Assembly (NCBI GenBank): GCA_023159155.1
Contig: JAJNNX010000013.1
Coordinates: forward strand, 372,001-436,000
Source: Ustulina deusta
Lineage: Eukaryota; Ascomycota; Sordariomycetes; Xylariales; Xylariaceae
Length of the DNA stretch: 64,000 bases
Direction of reading: 5' to 3'
The translations under genes and the position numbers were made by a program. Under the pieces are notes generated by a model that saw nothing but the letters and a program-made list of their open reading frames with translations, did no database searches and was not told the DNA's origin. Below, piece by piece: positions 1 through 11,611 of the stretch (the first letter of the stretch is position 1; each line of letters begins with the position of its first letter).

Positions 1-157
1 ATGTTTTTCTGATAGCTTTAGCGATGAGAATGTTCTAGATCCGTCGAGGTGCCACGCAAGAGACTTAGACAACGGGACATTGGGGTTTCAATAGATGTTC
101 TGGCAGCTAATAAGTGTGCTGAGTTTCATGCGTGGCTAAGTAATCTAATGATATGGC

Positions 158-297
158 AGCGGTGGTGGTAGTAGTAGTGGTGGTAGTAGTAGTGGTGGTA
201 GTAGTAGTGGTGGTAGTAGTAGTGGTGGTAGTAGTAGTGGTGGTAGTAGTAGTGGTGGTAGTGGTGGTGGTGGTGGTGGTGGTGGTGGTGGTGGTGA
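158..297. repeat. GGT/AGT trinucleotide microsatellite
   Basis: A trinucleotide array is built from GGT and AGT units. The first half has a higher-order 15-bp period (two or three GGT followed by three AGT), and from about 253 it becomes a nearly pure GGT run. The open frames through it (poly-Val, poly-Thr, poly-Pro) are only a consequence of the repeat and are not genes. Confidence 0.95.
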
Positions 298-2108
298 TGC
301 ACAAGGCGGTATGGACTGAAGTTGGAAAGGCATGAAAAAAAAGAACACCAAGAAAATGTTCACGATTTGGTGGGACAGCACTGAAAATAGTGGCATTCGT
401 TGCCCAAGATGGGAGGTAAGACAGCGTATGTGTGTGTGGTATAGGTGAGGCCAACCAAGTAGCCAGGCACCCGCGTCCATGAGGTGGGTGGTGAAGCTAC
501 CCAGGTACCTCGGCCATGTACCTACCTCCCTCTACACAAATTCCTTCCAATAGAGGATCGACGAGGGGTTATAAAGCATTTTAGATAGCTGCTCTACCGG
601 ACCCCAATAAAGATGGTATTGGCGCAGTGGTAAGTTCGTAAGATCACATATGGTGGGTTCAGGGGCGATGGGTTCAGGGGCAGTGGGTTCAGAGGACATC
701 CTCAGTGACAGAGCGCCGGCCGGCCACAATATGCGTCAATATCTGAGTTGGGGAGGGGCGGAGGGGTGGTTCTCCGATGTGTGAGCTGGGGGGATGTGTG
801 AGCTGGGGGTTCGATTCTGGGGGCAAGTTTTTTTTTCTTTCCCCTTTTATGTTCTAACTTTTTTTTTATACTGCATGTCCTGCAGCAACTATAGATAGCA
901 CCTCTTGATTAAGGGGGCCTGTGATTACTTTTTATGGCATAAGAAAGCAAAGAGTTCATGCAGAATAGAGTACTACCTACATACATGTAGAATTAGTAGT
1001 AGCGGGTCGACAACATGGACCGGCGGCGTTGTCACTCACGGTCACGGGATGTGCGTTCGACGGTTCGTCGCCCTGGTTCGTCGGGCCCAACTGCGGCTGG
1101 AACGGCCTCGGCGGCTCCAATGGCTTTGTGGGCTGGGGTTCGTGGTATGTTTGGTTAGGGATAGATACCGCAAGCTGGAGTCCTTCCAATTATCCCCGAA
1201 GATACACCAAGAACTAGATGCAAGCAAAGGGGCCACAGGGTTGCTGCAGGACATTGCAGATATATATAATCTACAGCAGCAATATAACTAACTAGGAGCC
1301 TATCCTGGACTAAGATCCTCATAACATATCTACACCTATCTACCAGCATAACAGAATCTTACTTAGAGGCATTAGACTGTCTTATTATAAAAGATGCAAA
1401 AGTGATTATTTAGAAAGCCTTTGCAAAACAATCCAAGGCTTGCCAAAGGAAAGACAAGATACCTCATCTACACAGCCGAAACATTGTGAATACAGGTAGT
1501 AGTATTCTGCACTGAAGATTTGGACTTACTTGAAGTTGCCCTGATATCGAGCTGTCCCAGAAGACATGAAGGAGATGAGGTTCAAAGTGGATCCGCTACT
1601 ACTAAGGTTATGGCTGTGCTCCTATGTATAGATTGGGTGAGTGGCGGGTGAGTGGATGGTCCACGTGGGGAGGCGGGGAGCTACTTAGCCTAAGCCTACC
1701 TAGGTACCATTCATTATCTGGGCTTGCTCACTCCAATGGAACTTTACTGAACTCTAGGATGAGTTTTAATACTCCTCCACATGTAGACTTGATCCCACTA
1801 GAAGCCTGCATGATTACGATTTACCAATGATAAACATAAAAATCTCATTCAATTTACCTATTTAATCGTTTTTTCTTCTCGCTTTCTCTCAAACGGCCCT
1901 GCCAGTGAAATCGAGGGTCTGGGAAGCGCTAGATTGGACTCGGTTAGGGACCTGAGACCAAGTACCGCCATACCTGCCACCAATCATACATCGGCTTCCC
2001 CAAAAAGGCCTAACCAAGACCTTTTTACGTTTGCCGGGATCTTCACCAAACTCAGTCTCAACTCACTCCCGTCACTCACACAGCGCAAACGCAAAACCAA
2101 GCACCTTT

Positions 2109-2110
<2 letters not shown>

Positions 2111-2140
<30 letters not shown>
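2111..2140. repeat. Poly(A)30 homopolymer tract
   Basis: Thirty consecutive A residues lie 41 bp upstream of the rmp1 start codon. Poly(dA:dT) tracts are common promoter elements that exclude nucleosomes, so this one may belong to the rmp1 promoter or 5' UTR. Its exact length may be unreliable because homopolymers are hard to sequence. Confidence 0.9.
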
Positions 2141-2142
<2 letters not shown>

Positions 2143-2181
2143 CATCACGAGACGACGCCCGTCTCGCAATCTTACCATGTA

Positions 2182-3568
2182 ATGGCCACAAAAAAGCGCG
2201 CCGTTCGCGGCGCCCTCGCAACCACGACCAAAACCACCACGCAGTCTTCGTCGTCGACGAGTCACATCTCCGTCGCAGAAACAGGCCCAGAGGAAGAAGA
2301 AGAAGAAGAAGCAGCAGCAGCAGCCACGCCGTACTCGCAGGCACTATCCCGTCTCGAGCCGGTCCAGCCCATCCTCGCGGGCCTGGCCCACCGCAACCAC
2401 AACCAGCACCGCCGCGCCGCCTGGTGGCGGCACTTCGGCATGTTGCGCCGGAACTGCGCGAGGCTCGTGGCGGACTTGATCTCTGCCGCTGCTGCCGCGC
2501 GCAAGAGTGCCGCGAGGGCTGCCAAGGCCGCCAAGGCCAAGAGCAAGAAGCGCAGGCGCGAGGAGTTGGCTTCTGGTAGTCTGGGGACGGGGACGGGTGG
2601 AAAGGACAACGCAGCAGCAGCTCGAGGCATCGGGGCGGGCGTGGAGATAGATGAGAATGTTGCCAGGCACGCTGCTTGGGTGCGCGACGTGCTGGTTCCG
2701 AAGTGTTACTTGTGAGTCGGCTTTTTTTTTTCTCTCTCCTTTATTTCTTCCACATCTGCGCCTGTCCATCACTACCGCCATCCCCCCTGTTGATTAATTT
2801 CTGTTTGTTCGGACGGCCGTCGCGAAGCACACGTATCATGTTTTTCTTCTGCCATCACTAACCCAAACGGGGTCTCCGGGAATTAGAGCTTTCTCCCAGC
2901 TCGCGGCAGACCAGCAGTTCGCGCCGCTCGGCGTCGTGCTCCTCGGCGTTCTCGCTCGGATCCAAGCAGCCTGCGATATCGCGGCGCCCAGACCAGTGGC
3001 GCCCGTGCCGTCGTCGCCGTCGCCGTCGACCCGCGACATCCCAGAGGCAGCCGCGTCACGGCCTTCCTCGAATGTTGAAGATGCGGCATCGGCTCCAAAG
3101 GCGGGAAACGCTGCGGCTTCATCGGCCTCGGGGCCCGGGCCAAAGACGAACGAGAGCCGGACAGCGCGGGGAGGGAAGGAAGAAGGCCGGGGCGAGAGAG
3201 GCGGAGGCAAAGCCGTATCCCGCGAGGACGTAGAGCGCGCGGCCGCGCGGCGCAACAAGGGGGAGGAAACGGGGAAAGTCGAGGCACAGAGAGACGGCAA
3301 GACGGCCGCCCCCACCGATCGCACAAAAGGCCGCGCACCGTCCGAGGCGAGCGCAGCAATTGCCTCACCACCGACCGGTAAGAGACAAGCGTCATTTGCC
3401 CGAGAAGGCGGAGGAGACGAAGAAGTCCGCAGGCCAGCCAAGAAGATGAAGGCCGCCGCGTCAACAAGAGATGGGGAGAAGGGCACGAACGACGACAAGG
3501 GTAAGAAGAAAAAGAAAAAAGCCAAGAAGGGTGATGAGTTCGACGATCTCTTCAGAGATCTTTTTTAA
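2182..3568 (+). CDS. rmp1: RNase MRP subunit Rmp1-like protein
   Basis: This is a two-exon gene, 2182-2711 and 2887-3568, giving 403 aa. The intron runs from GTGAGT to ATTAG and rejoins the frame so that the Rmp1-type motif around KCYLAFSQLAADQQFAPLG is restored. The N-terminal half carries the RNase MRP Rmp1 RNA-binding signature: HRNHNQHRRAAWW at about residues 70-82 and a basic helix after it. The C-terminal half is low-complexity, basic and charged, and ends in a lysine-rich run and a DEFDDLFRDLF tail. In yeast Rmp1 is a protein subunit specific to RNase MRP, which acts in nucleolar pre-rRNA processing; the same role is inferred here. The start is the first ATG giving MATKKRAV, just after the poly(A) tract. 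It is convergent with tup1. The family assignment rests on motif memory. Confidence 0.85.
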
Positions 3569-4122
3569 AGGGACGCTGATCATTAGACTTGTCGCTGCTT
3601 TGTGTAGATAGATAGATACTCAATATTTCCGAATTTTCACGCCCAATCACATTTGAGTATACCCAGGGTCTCCTTCGACTATACGGAATTCCGCTGCTAA
3701 TTCAATCCTCTTTTCTTCTCGCTTTGGTGATGGAGTATGTGATAGGAGGTGGAGCAGACTTCTTTTGAAGGCTGTCAATCAAAAGTCGTAGGGAGGGAAA
3801 AAAGCAATAACACACTAAATTGAATTGTAACTCCCCTATCTGCACAGGAAAAGTCATTAACAGTCCGAGTTATCCGGTTTTTACAATCCCTTCCATCCAG
3901 TGCCCTCCTCACACCTGCTGATCATGATTCCCAAATTTTCCAACGTGGCTCTGTGAGATATGCCCGGACCATAAAGCGTAGGACTGACGCAATTCTCATC
4001 TACTGATACACTTGACAGATAGTCAATAGACTATTTCGGCCGTATTCCACTTTCTAGGGATGTCATATCTTCTCGAACTATCCTGTTTTCCATTATCGTT
4101 TTCAGGATTCATTCGCCGCACG
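3569..4122. other. Convergent intergenic region rmp1/tup1
   Basis: These 554 bp separate two convergent genes and should hold both 3' UTRs. No coding signal is seen. Confidence 0.7.
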
Positions 4123-6185
4123 TTATTGCGCAAGAGGACGGTATGACCAAATACGAGCTCTCATATCACCCGAGCCGGTAGCAAAGAAACCACCAGTTGG
4201 GCTAGGCGCAACGGAGATCACGCTATTCTTGTGCCCCTGCAGCATCAATTGAGTATAGCCGGTCCGTGGATCCCAAAACTGTACACCGCGGTCCTTGGAC
4301 CCAGACAAAACCCAGTTGGCATCGGGGGTGAGGGCAACACTGAGAACAAAATCCTATCACTAATTAGTACGGTGTTATAGATAAAAACCCAGAAAGACTT
4401 ACTCTATGTCCTTCAAACGTCTTGATACATCTACCTCCCTTTGGTGCGGCGTTGCTTGGAATACGAGAAGTCGAAAGTTCCCACATCTTAATTGTCTTAT
4501 CGAGACTACCACTGACAAGCTCCTTGCCACTGGGAGAGAAGGCGACGGAGTAGACACTGTCCTTGTGACCATCAGGCCCTTCTAGGCGCTCTAAGAGGTA
4601 TCCTTGATGGAGATCCCAAACACGTACGCTCTTATCTAGAGAGCCAGCTGCGACGTACTTGGTATCTGGCGAAATAGCGACAGTAGTAACGCCGTCTTCA
4701 ATAGTGAGTGTTAATATGTTAGTGCTGTTCTCAATATCCCAAAGGCGTACAGTCCTATCTCCACTACCAGACGCGATAGTTCGACCATCCCTAGCAAAGT
4801 CGAGTGAATAGATGTCTTGCTCGTGGCCTGCGAAGGTATTGCGAATGGTCCGACTGGCGATATCCCAAACCTAAGAAAAAGGGTTAATATATATGACCAA
4901 AAGAGAGCACCGGGGAAGAACCTACCCGGATAAGTTTATCTTCTGCTCCAGTAGCCAGATATTTGCCGTCAGGGCTAAAGCAGACGCTTCTAATATACAA
5001 ATCGCCAGTAACATCGGCATTTTCATCTTGCAGGACACAGACCTTTTCGCCACTAGTAACATCGTAAATTTGCGCAGAACGATTGCAACCAGTAGCCACA
5101 TATTTTCCGTCGTGACTGAATCGGACACAGCAAACAACGCTCTCGTGAGATAAAGTGTGAACAAGATCGACGTCCAACACGCGGGGAACATGTTGGTTGA
5201 AAATGACGAACCAGTCATCGCGAGTCTTCTTCACATGCGCGGGGACACGATCGGGATCTAGCTCTCCAAGTGCATTGTTGACCATGGCGCCGGGAGGTGG
5301 ATGAACAACTCTGTGGTCAGGCGTAGGGTGGTTGGGGACCTGAGGCGATGCGCCAGGGCCGGCATACGGAAGAGGTGTGTTGATCTGGGGAGTAGCCGGA
5401 CCACCAGCAGGAGGTCGTCCAATACCGCGCTTACCAGGTCCAGGAGAGGCTGTAGTCTGTGGTGCTTGGCCAGGGAAGCCGTTCGGACCAGGACCCTGCC
5501 CGTACGTAGGCTGGAAAGGAGGGGCTTGAGACGGCGGTGGAGGAGGGGGCGGAGGGCCTTGGAGACCCGGAGGCGGCTGGGCCATCTGGTGCTGAGCTCC
5601 GGGCGGTTGGTGCTCTGGCGGAGGTGGTTGAGGGGGCAAACCAGCGCCCTGACCTCCCTGACCAGTCATTATACCACCAAAGAGATTATTTCCAACGCCA
5701 ATAGATGGCGGTGGAGCAGAGGGGCCACCATGTTGGGGTCCGGGCATGCCAGGCTGCGGAGGTGCGCCTCCCCGAGCGGCATCGAGTTGACGGCGAAGCA
5801 AAACAATTTCCTCATCATATCTATATCAAGTCAGGGATGGTTCCGGCGAGGACAGCAATGGGTCAAAATATGCTGCTTACTTATTCTTGATGTTCATATG
5901 GGCCTGCTCCAATTGATAGACCTTGTCCCGGATAAGCGATGCCTCCTGGACTTGTTGTTGGACTATCGAACATTTAGCAGGCTGTCTTGACAATTTCGAA
6001 AAGGAGACGAGGTAGGGAGCATGTTGGATATCTGTGCAGGAACAGTTGAACTACGGGGATGGCATACTCTGCTGCTCGTAGCCTTCATTAATGCGAGCCT
6101 GGTTATCGAACTCGGAACGAATTTGCTCCAGCAACTCGTTGAGGCGACTGCTCTGCGGCAGGCCGCGATGCGGATACATAGACAT
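4123..6185 (-). CDS. tup1: Tup1/RcoA-type general transcriptional repressor (WD40)
   Basis: Five exons on the minus strand, 6185-6068, 5962-5881, 5820-4926, 4870-4403 and 4353-4123, give 597 aa. All junctions have GT/AG ends and matching phase. Residues 1-80 form the Tup1 N-terminal tetramerisation coiled coil (start MSMYPHRG, then [17 protein letters not shown], ending near [13 protein letters not shown]), which in yeast binds Ssn6/Cyc8. Residues 85-250 are rich in Pro, Gln and Gly. From about residue 285 to the end there are seven WD40 blades, for example [24 protein letters not shown] and [13 protein letters not shown]. The family is a nuclear corepressor recruited by DNA-binding proteins; RcoA is the Aspergillus orthologue. 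Length and architecture are normal and no lesion is seen. The start is chosen because MSMYPHRG is the usual ascomycete N-terminus. Confidence 0.95.
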
Positions 6186-8131
6186 AGCGGGCGAAGGATT
6201 GCGACTAATCAGCTGTTCGTCGTAACCGCGCCGTTATGTCGGATGAAGCTTAGATAGCGGAGACGAATAGGTGGTTGCAATTGTATTCGCTTTTGGCAGA
6301 GGCGCGTGTTTTGCATGCGAACGCGCAGCAGAATTTTGGAGATTTGCTCCCGTAGTGATTCGGACGTGGCTTAATGGTGAAAGAAGGTATGTCGTCGAAG
6401 ACTTGTCGCGGCAGATAGAAGAATCTGCCCGGGCCGACCCAATTGTCGTGAGTGACGAGACTGGCAAGACTTCGAGATGAGTAACGTCCGCAAGCCTCGT
6501 CACCAAATAAACATAGTTGTCGGTGTCTTGGTGGGTCGAACTAGGCCGTAACGCTCGGTTCGGTGCGGTGCGATATCCGGGATGATGTTGTTCTGGGCGG
6601 AGCGCTGGGTGAAGAGATGGATTGATTCAATCTGATGGAAAGGGGAGGGAAATGCCTTTTCGTGCTGGCGCCGAAGGAAGAAGAAGAAACCGCAGCAGGG
6701 TGGATGGAAGAGAAGAGGAGCCAGCGCCAGAGCCAGAGCCAGCGCGGCTTGTATGTACCCAGATTTTGTTGGACTGCAGCTGCCCATGCCGCAGGTGGGT
6801 GCTAGGGCATCTGGCTGTACCTTAGGTAGTGTACCTTTTGCGATATGTACACCACCACGTACATCTAGGTAGGTACTGGAGGCACCGACTATAGTGTAGC
6901 ACGGCTACTAGTATGTACACTACCCAGGATGGGTGGATAAGTGGAGGGATGTAGTAAAGTACCTAGGTATACAATACGGCGGGATACATAATGAAATGTA
7001 TATCAGAACTTCCTATGTACCTAATTACATACCTACATTACAGCAGTCCTGCACTTCTTTACCCACCTAGGTATACCACTGAGGTGGATACACAGTTATA
7101 CTATGTAGTATGACACATTTTTAGTGTACCGCTCTGTGTATAGGTACCACTGCTGCAGGCCGCTGGTGGGCTCTAGCGGGGCTGTTGCTACCCTGGGCGG
7201 CGACGGGCTCCAGGTGTGCTCCGGTTGCTTGACTTGCAGAGAAGCTGGTTCAAGGGAATCGAGAGACCCACTTCAACAGGCGCCTGCGTACCTACTGGGT
7301 AGTATGTACACTACCGCTGCCGCTCAAGCTCCTGCAGGTCGTAGGAAACAGCCTATGCTGCATCATGGCTGGTTCGGGCGAATTCTGCATGGGCGGGTTA
7401 CAGGGGAGAGCCTTGCAGACAGAACAACGTGTTGGGGGCAGTTCCTCCTATAAGAAAGACTACTGTATATAGATTACATGTAGTCTAGTATACTCTTAGG
7501 TAACTCTTAACTCTGAATCCAACTCTGTACGCCAAGCATACTGTAACATGTAGTGTAATGTGCTACTAGGTACTTACTATAAACTGCAGTTGTGTATAAT
7601 TTAGATGTTGTATAGAATTTGTGCATGTGTACTGCAGAGGTGGAAGAGACACATATGATACTGTGATGATGTTTTGATAACGGTCTTACATGAAACAAGT
7701 CTTATATCTCTAGGCAATAAATAGACTAATACACTACCTATCACATTTTCTCCTAGTCCCCTGCTCTCTTTTCCTCTGTTTTACTTTACAACATACCTAG
7801 TCCCTCGGAAACCCATATTTCTTATAGTGTAGTTTACAATGCCTTTCTTTTTGTTCACGGTTGTTAGCTGTAGGCAAACAGACCCACCTTACCGGCTTCG
7901 GAGGGTGTGCTTGTTAAAATCTCCTTGGAGCAACACATGCCTCCCTAGGTCCGCCTATGGAAAGTAGGTACGCAGTAGGTATTTTTTTTTGTGGAATAAC
8001 TAATTAACTCTTGTTATCGAAGGGAGCTCTTCAGCTTTAAGCTTCGCGCTTGCTGCCAGCTTCCTAGCATTTACATATGTGGCATGCTATACTACTGCCT
8101 GTTGAAAATCGTAAGCCAAATAAATAACCTA

Positions 8132-8166
<35 letters not shown>

Positions 8167-11100
8167 CATGTCCCTGTATGCAAGTTGTTATGTTGACTAG
8201 TAGATATATATATTTTGATTAGCAAAATAGTCTTGCTTTAAAGTGGGGGATTATCAGATGGCCTTACCTACAACAACTGCGTTAGTTCAAGAAGTTGTAT
8301 CTACAGTCCTAGATATATTATTACCTACCTATGCATTAGCACACCAGTACCTAGTGCACAGTACAACGAAAAGTGGGTGCTTCTATATCTTGTTGCCCGA
8401 TAAGGCAAGTATGCCTCGCCAAGTATTGCCTACAGATGTATTACTGGTTAGCCACCGTGCTAATTTACATTCGAAAACCGCATTTCATGGATGTCATCAC
8501 CACCCTGGCTTCACACTACCTGGGTACAACAGGGGGAATGGTTGCACAGCAGAGAGACCCATTTATGGCTCCGCCGAGAGAGACTGGTACCCAGTGGGTT
8601 AGGTAGTGTAGGTGGCAGGTCTCCCGGGCGGATACCTGCTCGCGTGTATCATAGCCGAAAGGTACATACCTAAGGTACTGCCTACGAGTAGTGTGCTCCT
8701 CACAGTAGGTACTTCGATCCTCCTCCGGAAACACCCCGCGCTCAACTACCACATTCCCCATTCCCGGTTCGGCTTATTCGGATTTGCTTGGGTTTTCTGA
8801 CAGTTCTCGACACGGTGCTTTGCGATACAGCAGTCCTATGCGTAACCTACACTACGTAAGAGAACCAGATTCCAGGCCCCTGTCACAGTCCTCGCTGATA
8901 CAGTATGCCGTCAGCAAGCCCTACTTCTCCGCCCTGCCCTGCTGCCTGTATTTCATGATGTGGACGTTGCATGTATTGTAGATATCAGGAAGAGGAAGTG
9001 GGCGTGAAAACTGTGGTCTGCACCAAGGCAATCTGTGAAACGCTCCGTGCTCGTATAACAAGAAGACTTCTCTCGGTCCTTTTTTTTTTTCCTCGCCCGC
9101 TCAACTGCACCAGCTGCTGTACCCGGCGTTCGTGCCATCGTTCTGACACGGCCTTAGCCGGATCGCGTGTGGAATAGCTTATTCTTGACAGAAAGGAATC
9201 AAAAGCTATTCGGTATAATGCGTACAAGACTTGGGCAAACAATTATCTAGGAACCACCTGTCTAAGACAGAATGCGTCATCATCATCGTCGTTGTCATCG
9301 TGAGAGTTAGCACAGGTTGAGGAGTCAGCCTTTGCAGTGTGCTTACTTATTGTACCAGGAGCCTTGCTTCGATTGTAGCATTGCCACCGGTGCCTACGCA
9401 AGTTGCAGGCAGACGTAAGTATCACGGGGTGGAATACCACTCGGCGATGCACATGTAGACTCTGCGAAATCAGTCCATGTAATACATGGTGGCTAGTGTA
9501 CATACGGCGTAAGTTCCCGGCATGCGATGTGTCGCACGGGGAGAACGGTTGGGTGGCAAGAAGGCACCCTTACACTACGCGTTCCAAATTGGGGGCTAAA
9601 AGAGCATCATGGAAATAACAAGAAGCGGTCTGAAGGCGATAAGGTGGTCTGCCTAGGACGCATGCATGTACGCTCTATATGCGTGTTATCGACAGTGGTG
9701 GCTGTACCTATTTTCAACCGGTTTACATACAGTACCTACCGAGTCCAGAACACGGCTATCCACTACACGATAGTTGCCGGTCGGTGCTAAGCTAAAATCC
9801 CTCCAGACGCCCGGCCGTCGATATAAGGAGATACTGACCCAGATTCTCCGATTCATCAGTTCCAGTATCCAAATGGGAATCGCCTTAGCCCCACAACCCG
9901 GAGATTAATCGTTTCCCCTTTTGACCAGCTTGGCATGGCTGCTTGAGAATTTATTTCAATTTATTTATTAGATACTGTCTGCAATCCTGCGGGATGTTAC
10001 CATCGGGTAGAATCCTTCCCATTCCCGCCCAATGAACTTCCCAGTCAGCCCATGAAATGCACTCGCAAGGGAACCTTCTTGCATTGTGACAACCTTGAGT
10101 GCCAACTATACTTCTCGACCGGTCTGCACTTACATGTGGCTATTCGTTTTGCCTTTTAAACAGCTGATTTTGACTGCAAGGTCAGCATTTCTAGATATCT
10201 ATTACCCGATTTTATTTTTTTAATTCCCAAGCCTCAGGGAATGAGACCTTAGGCTAGCCGTACTCAGCCAGTTGGGGCCAGTTGGGGCAAGACACCTTCC
10301 TCGAGGAATACTTCGACCTAGGCATTAAATTTCGAGTACGCAGATCCTAGACGGGAGTTCACGTGTCCATATGTTCATGTAACACCGCAGCATATCATGG
10401 TATTGTTGCAGTATAGCGCTGCAGGAGTGCATGGCCGCGTGTTCATGGACGACGAAATTCTCGCTTTACGGATTACAGACAGCTTCGTCATCATGTGAAG
10501 TGAACATTACCTCCCATCACTGACAACGAACCCTGACACGATGTAGGTGGCCCTTCCTGGCGGTCATCCCGATGATGCATGTGAATCGAGTTGCTTGCGG
10601 ATCAAACGCTCAGCTTAAGCAACTGTATAATGTATACCAACCAGGATGAGGTTCTAGTCCTCAAAACGGTCGACTATCTATTCTAAAAGGCGCCACAACT
10701 CGACTTCCCCCACATGAGCCTAGTAGCAGCAAACTGGTTTCTGAAGATTTTCAATCGTCTGCTCTTTATCCATAGGGTTTAGAACACTGATTGTACTAGC
10801 AGCAATAGTTATGGATCACTACTAGCTCCTTGGCCTTTAGATAGCTACAAGGGGCAGACCCGTGGTGCCAGAACGACTTCAGACTCCCTGCCTATATCAA
10901 CAGCATATAGGTGACCTCGCAAACCGAGAAAATTATAGGACTCGCTGATGGCGTCCAAGGTATTCTGGCGATTACACAGTGCAAGGTTTATCGTAATGGG
11001 GCGTGTCTAACCCTGTGCTTGGCGGTGCTCGAGATAAGCCACTCTTTATTCACCTGCAGCATTTTGCGACGCCGCCATCCTAATTGCAAGGCTTCGATAC

Positions 11101-11611
11101 GAGTGCGCTTTGACTTCGCTCTTGCATTGCCGTCTACCGAACGGCAGCTTAGAATATTCTTCTTGCTTTTATAGTGCATTTAACTCCCTTCGGCGACTAT
11201 AATGTTCAGTTTTGAATCATTTTTGGTCGCCTTGCTTTGTTTGGCAATGCAAACGTAGTGAGGGTTGAGATTATCACGGAAATTATTGACAGTCCAGGTC
11301 GATGATGCCAGTGCCACGATAGCGGTTGAAATGGCTCAATAATTGGCTCTATCTGCGGCCGTCGGTGATAAAGAAATCCGGCTGATTGAGCTGATTGGAG
11401 CAACTTTGCAGGTGCAGATTTCGTGGATGGCACAGCCTCGTTCTAGAACCACGACATGGATGAGGGTTACTTGCCGTGGTGGTATTTTCCATTCGCTTGA
11501 TCCCGAAGTGCCAGTTATGACCGGACGGATGAGCTATAGCATCCTTTTCGGCATCGAAGATTGCAATATTAAAGTGCCAATCGTCTTCGCGCCGCGACAC
11601 AACTGTCGACC
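6186..11611. other. Long gene-free region upstream of tup1
   Basis: About 5.4 kb contains no ORF with recognisable protein character on either strand. It includes TACCTAGGTA at 6960-6969 and CACCTAGGTA at about 7066, an (AC)n/(TA)n microsatellite at 8132-8166, and short A/T runs. The part next to 6186 should be the tup1 5' UTR and promoter. The part near 11200-11611 may be the old promoter of the NLR pseudogene. Confidence 0.6.
8132..8166. repeat. (AC)n-(TA)n microsatellite
   Basis: An AC dinucleotide run of about twelve units changes directly into a short TA run. Confidence 0.9.

Larger units (their letters stand above)
1..2181. other. Gene-free region upstream of rmp1
   Basis: No convincing gene is seen. 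The stretch holds the trinucleotide array at 158-297, three imperfect copies of a GGGTTCAGGGGC-type unit at about 654-694, two copies of a GTGTGAGCTGGGGG unit near 779-809, T-runs near 827-868, and one palindrome TACCTAGGTA at 1697-1706. Possible RNA polymerase III-like boxes near 620-664 are discussed as a finding. Confidence 0.6.

Noticed and set aside
107..480. Three overlapping open frames with poly-Val, poly-Thr and poly-Pro
   Set aside because: They are translations of the trinucleotide repeat and its flanks on both strands; no domain or start context supports a gene.
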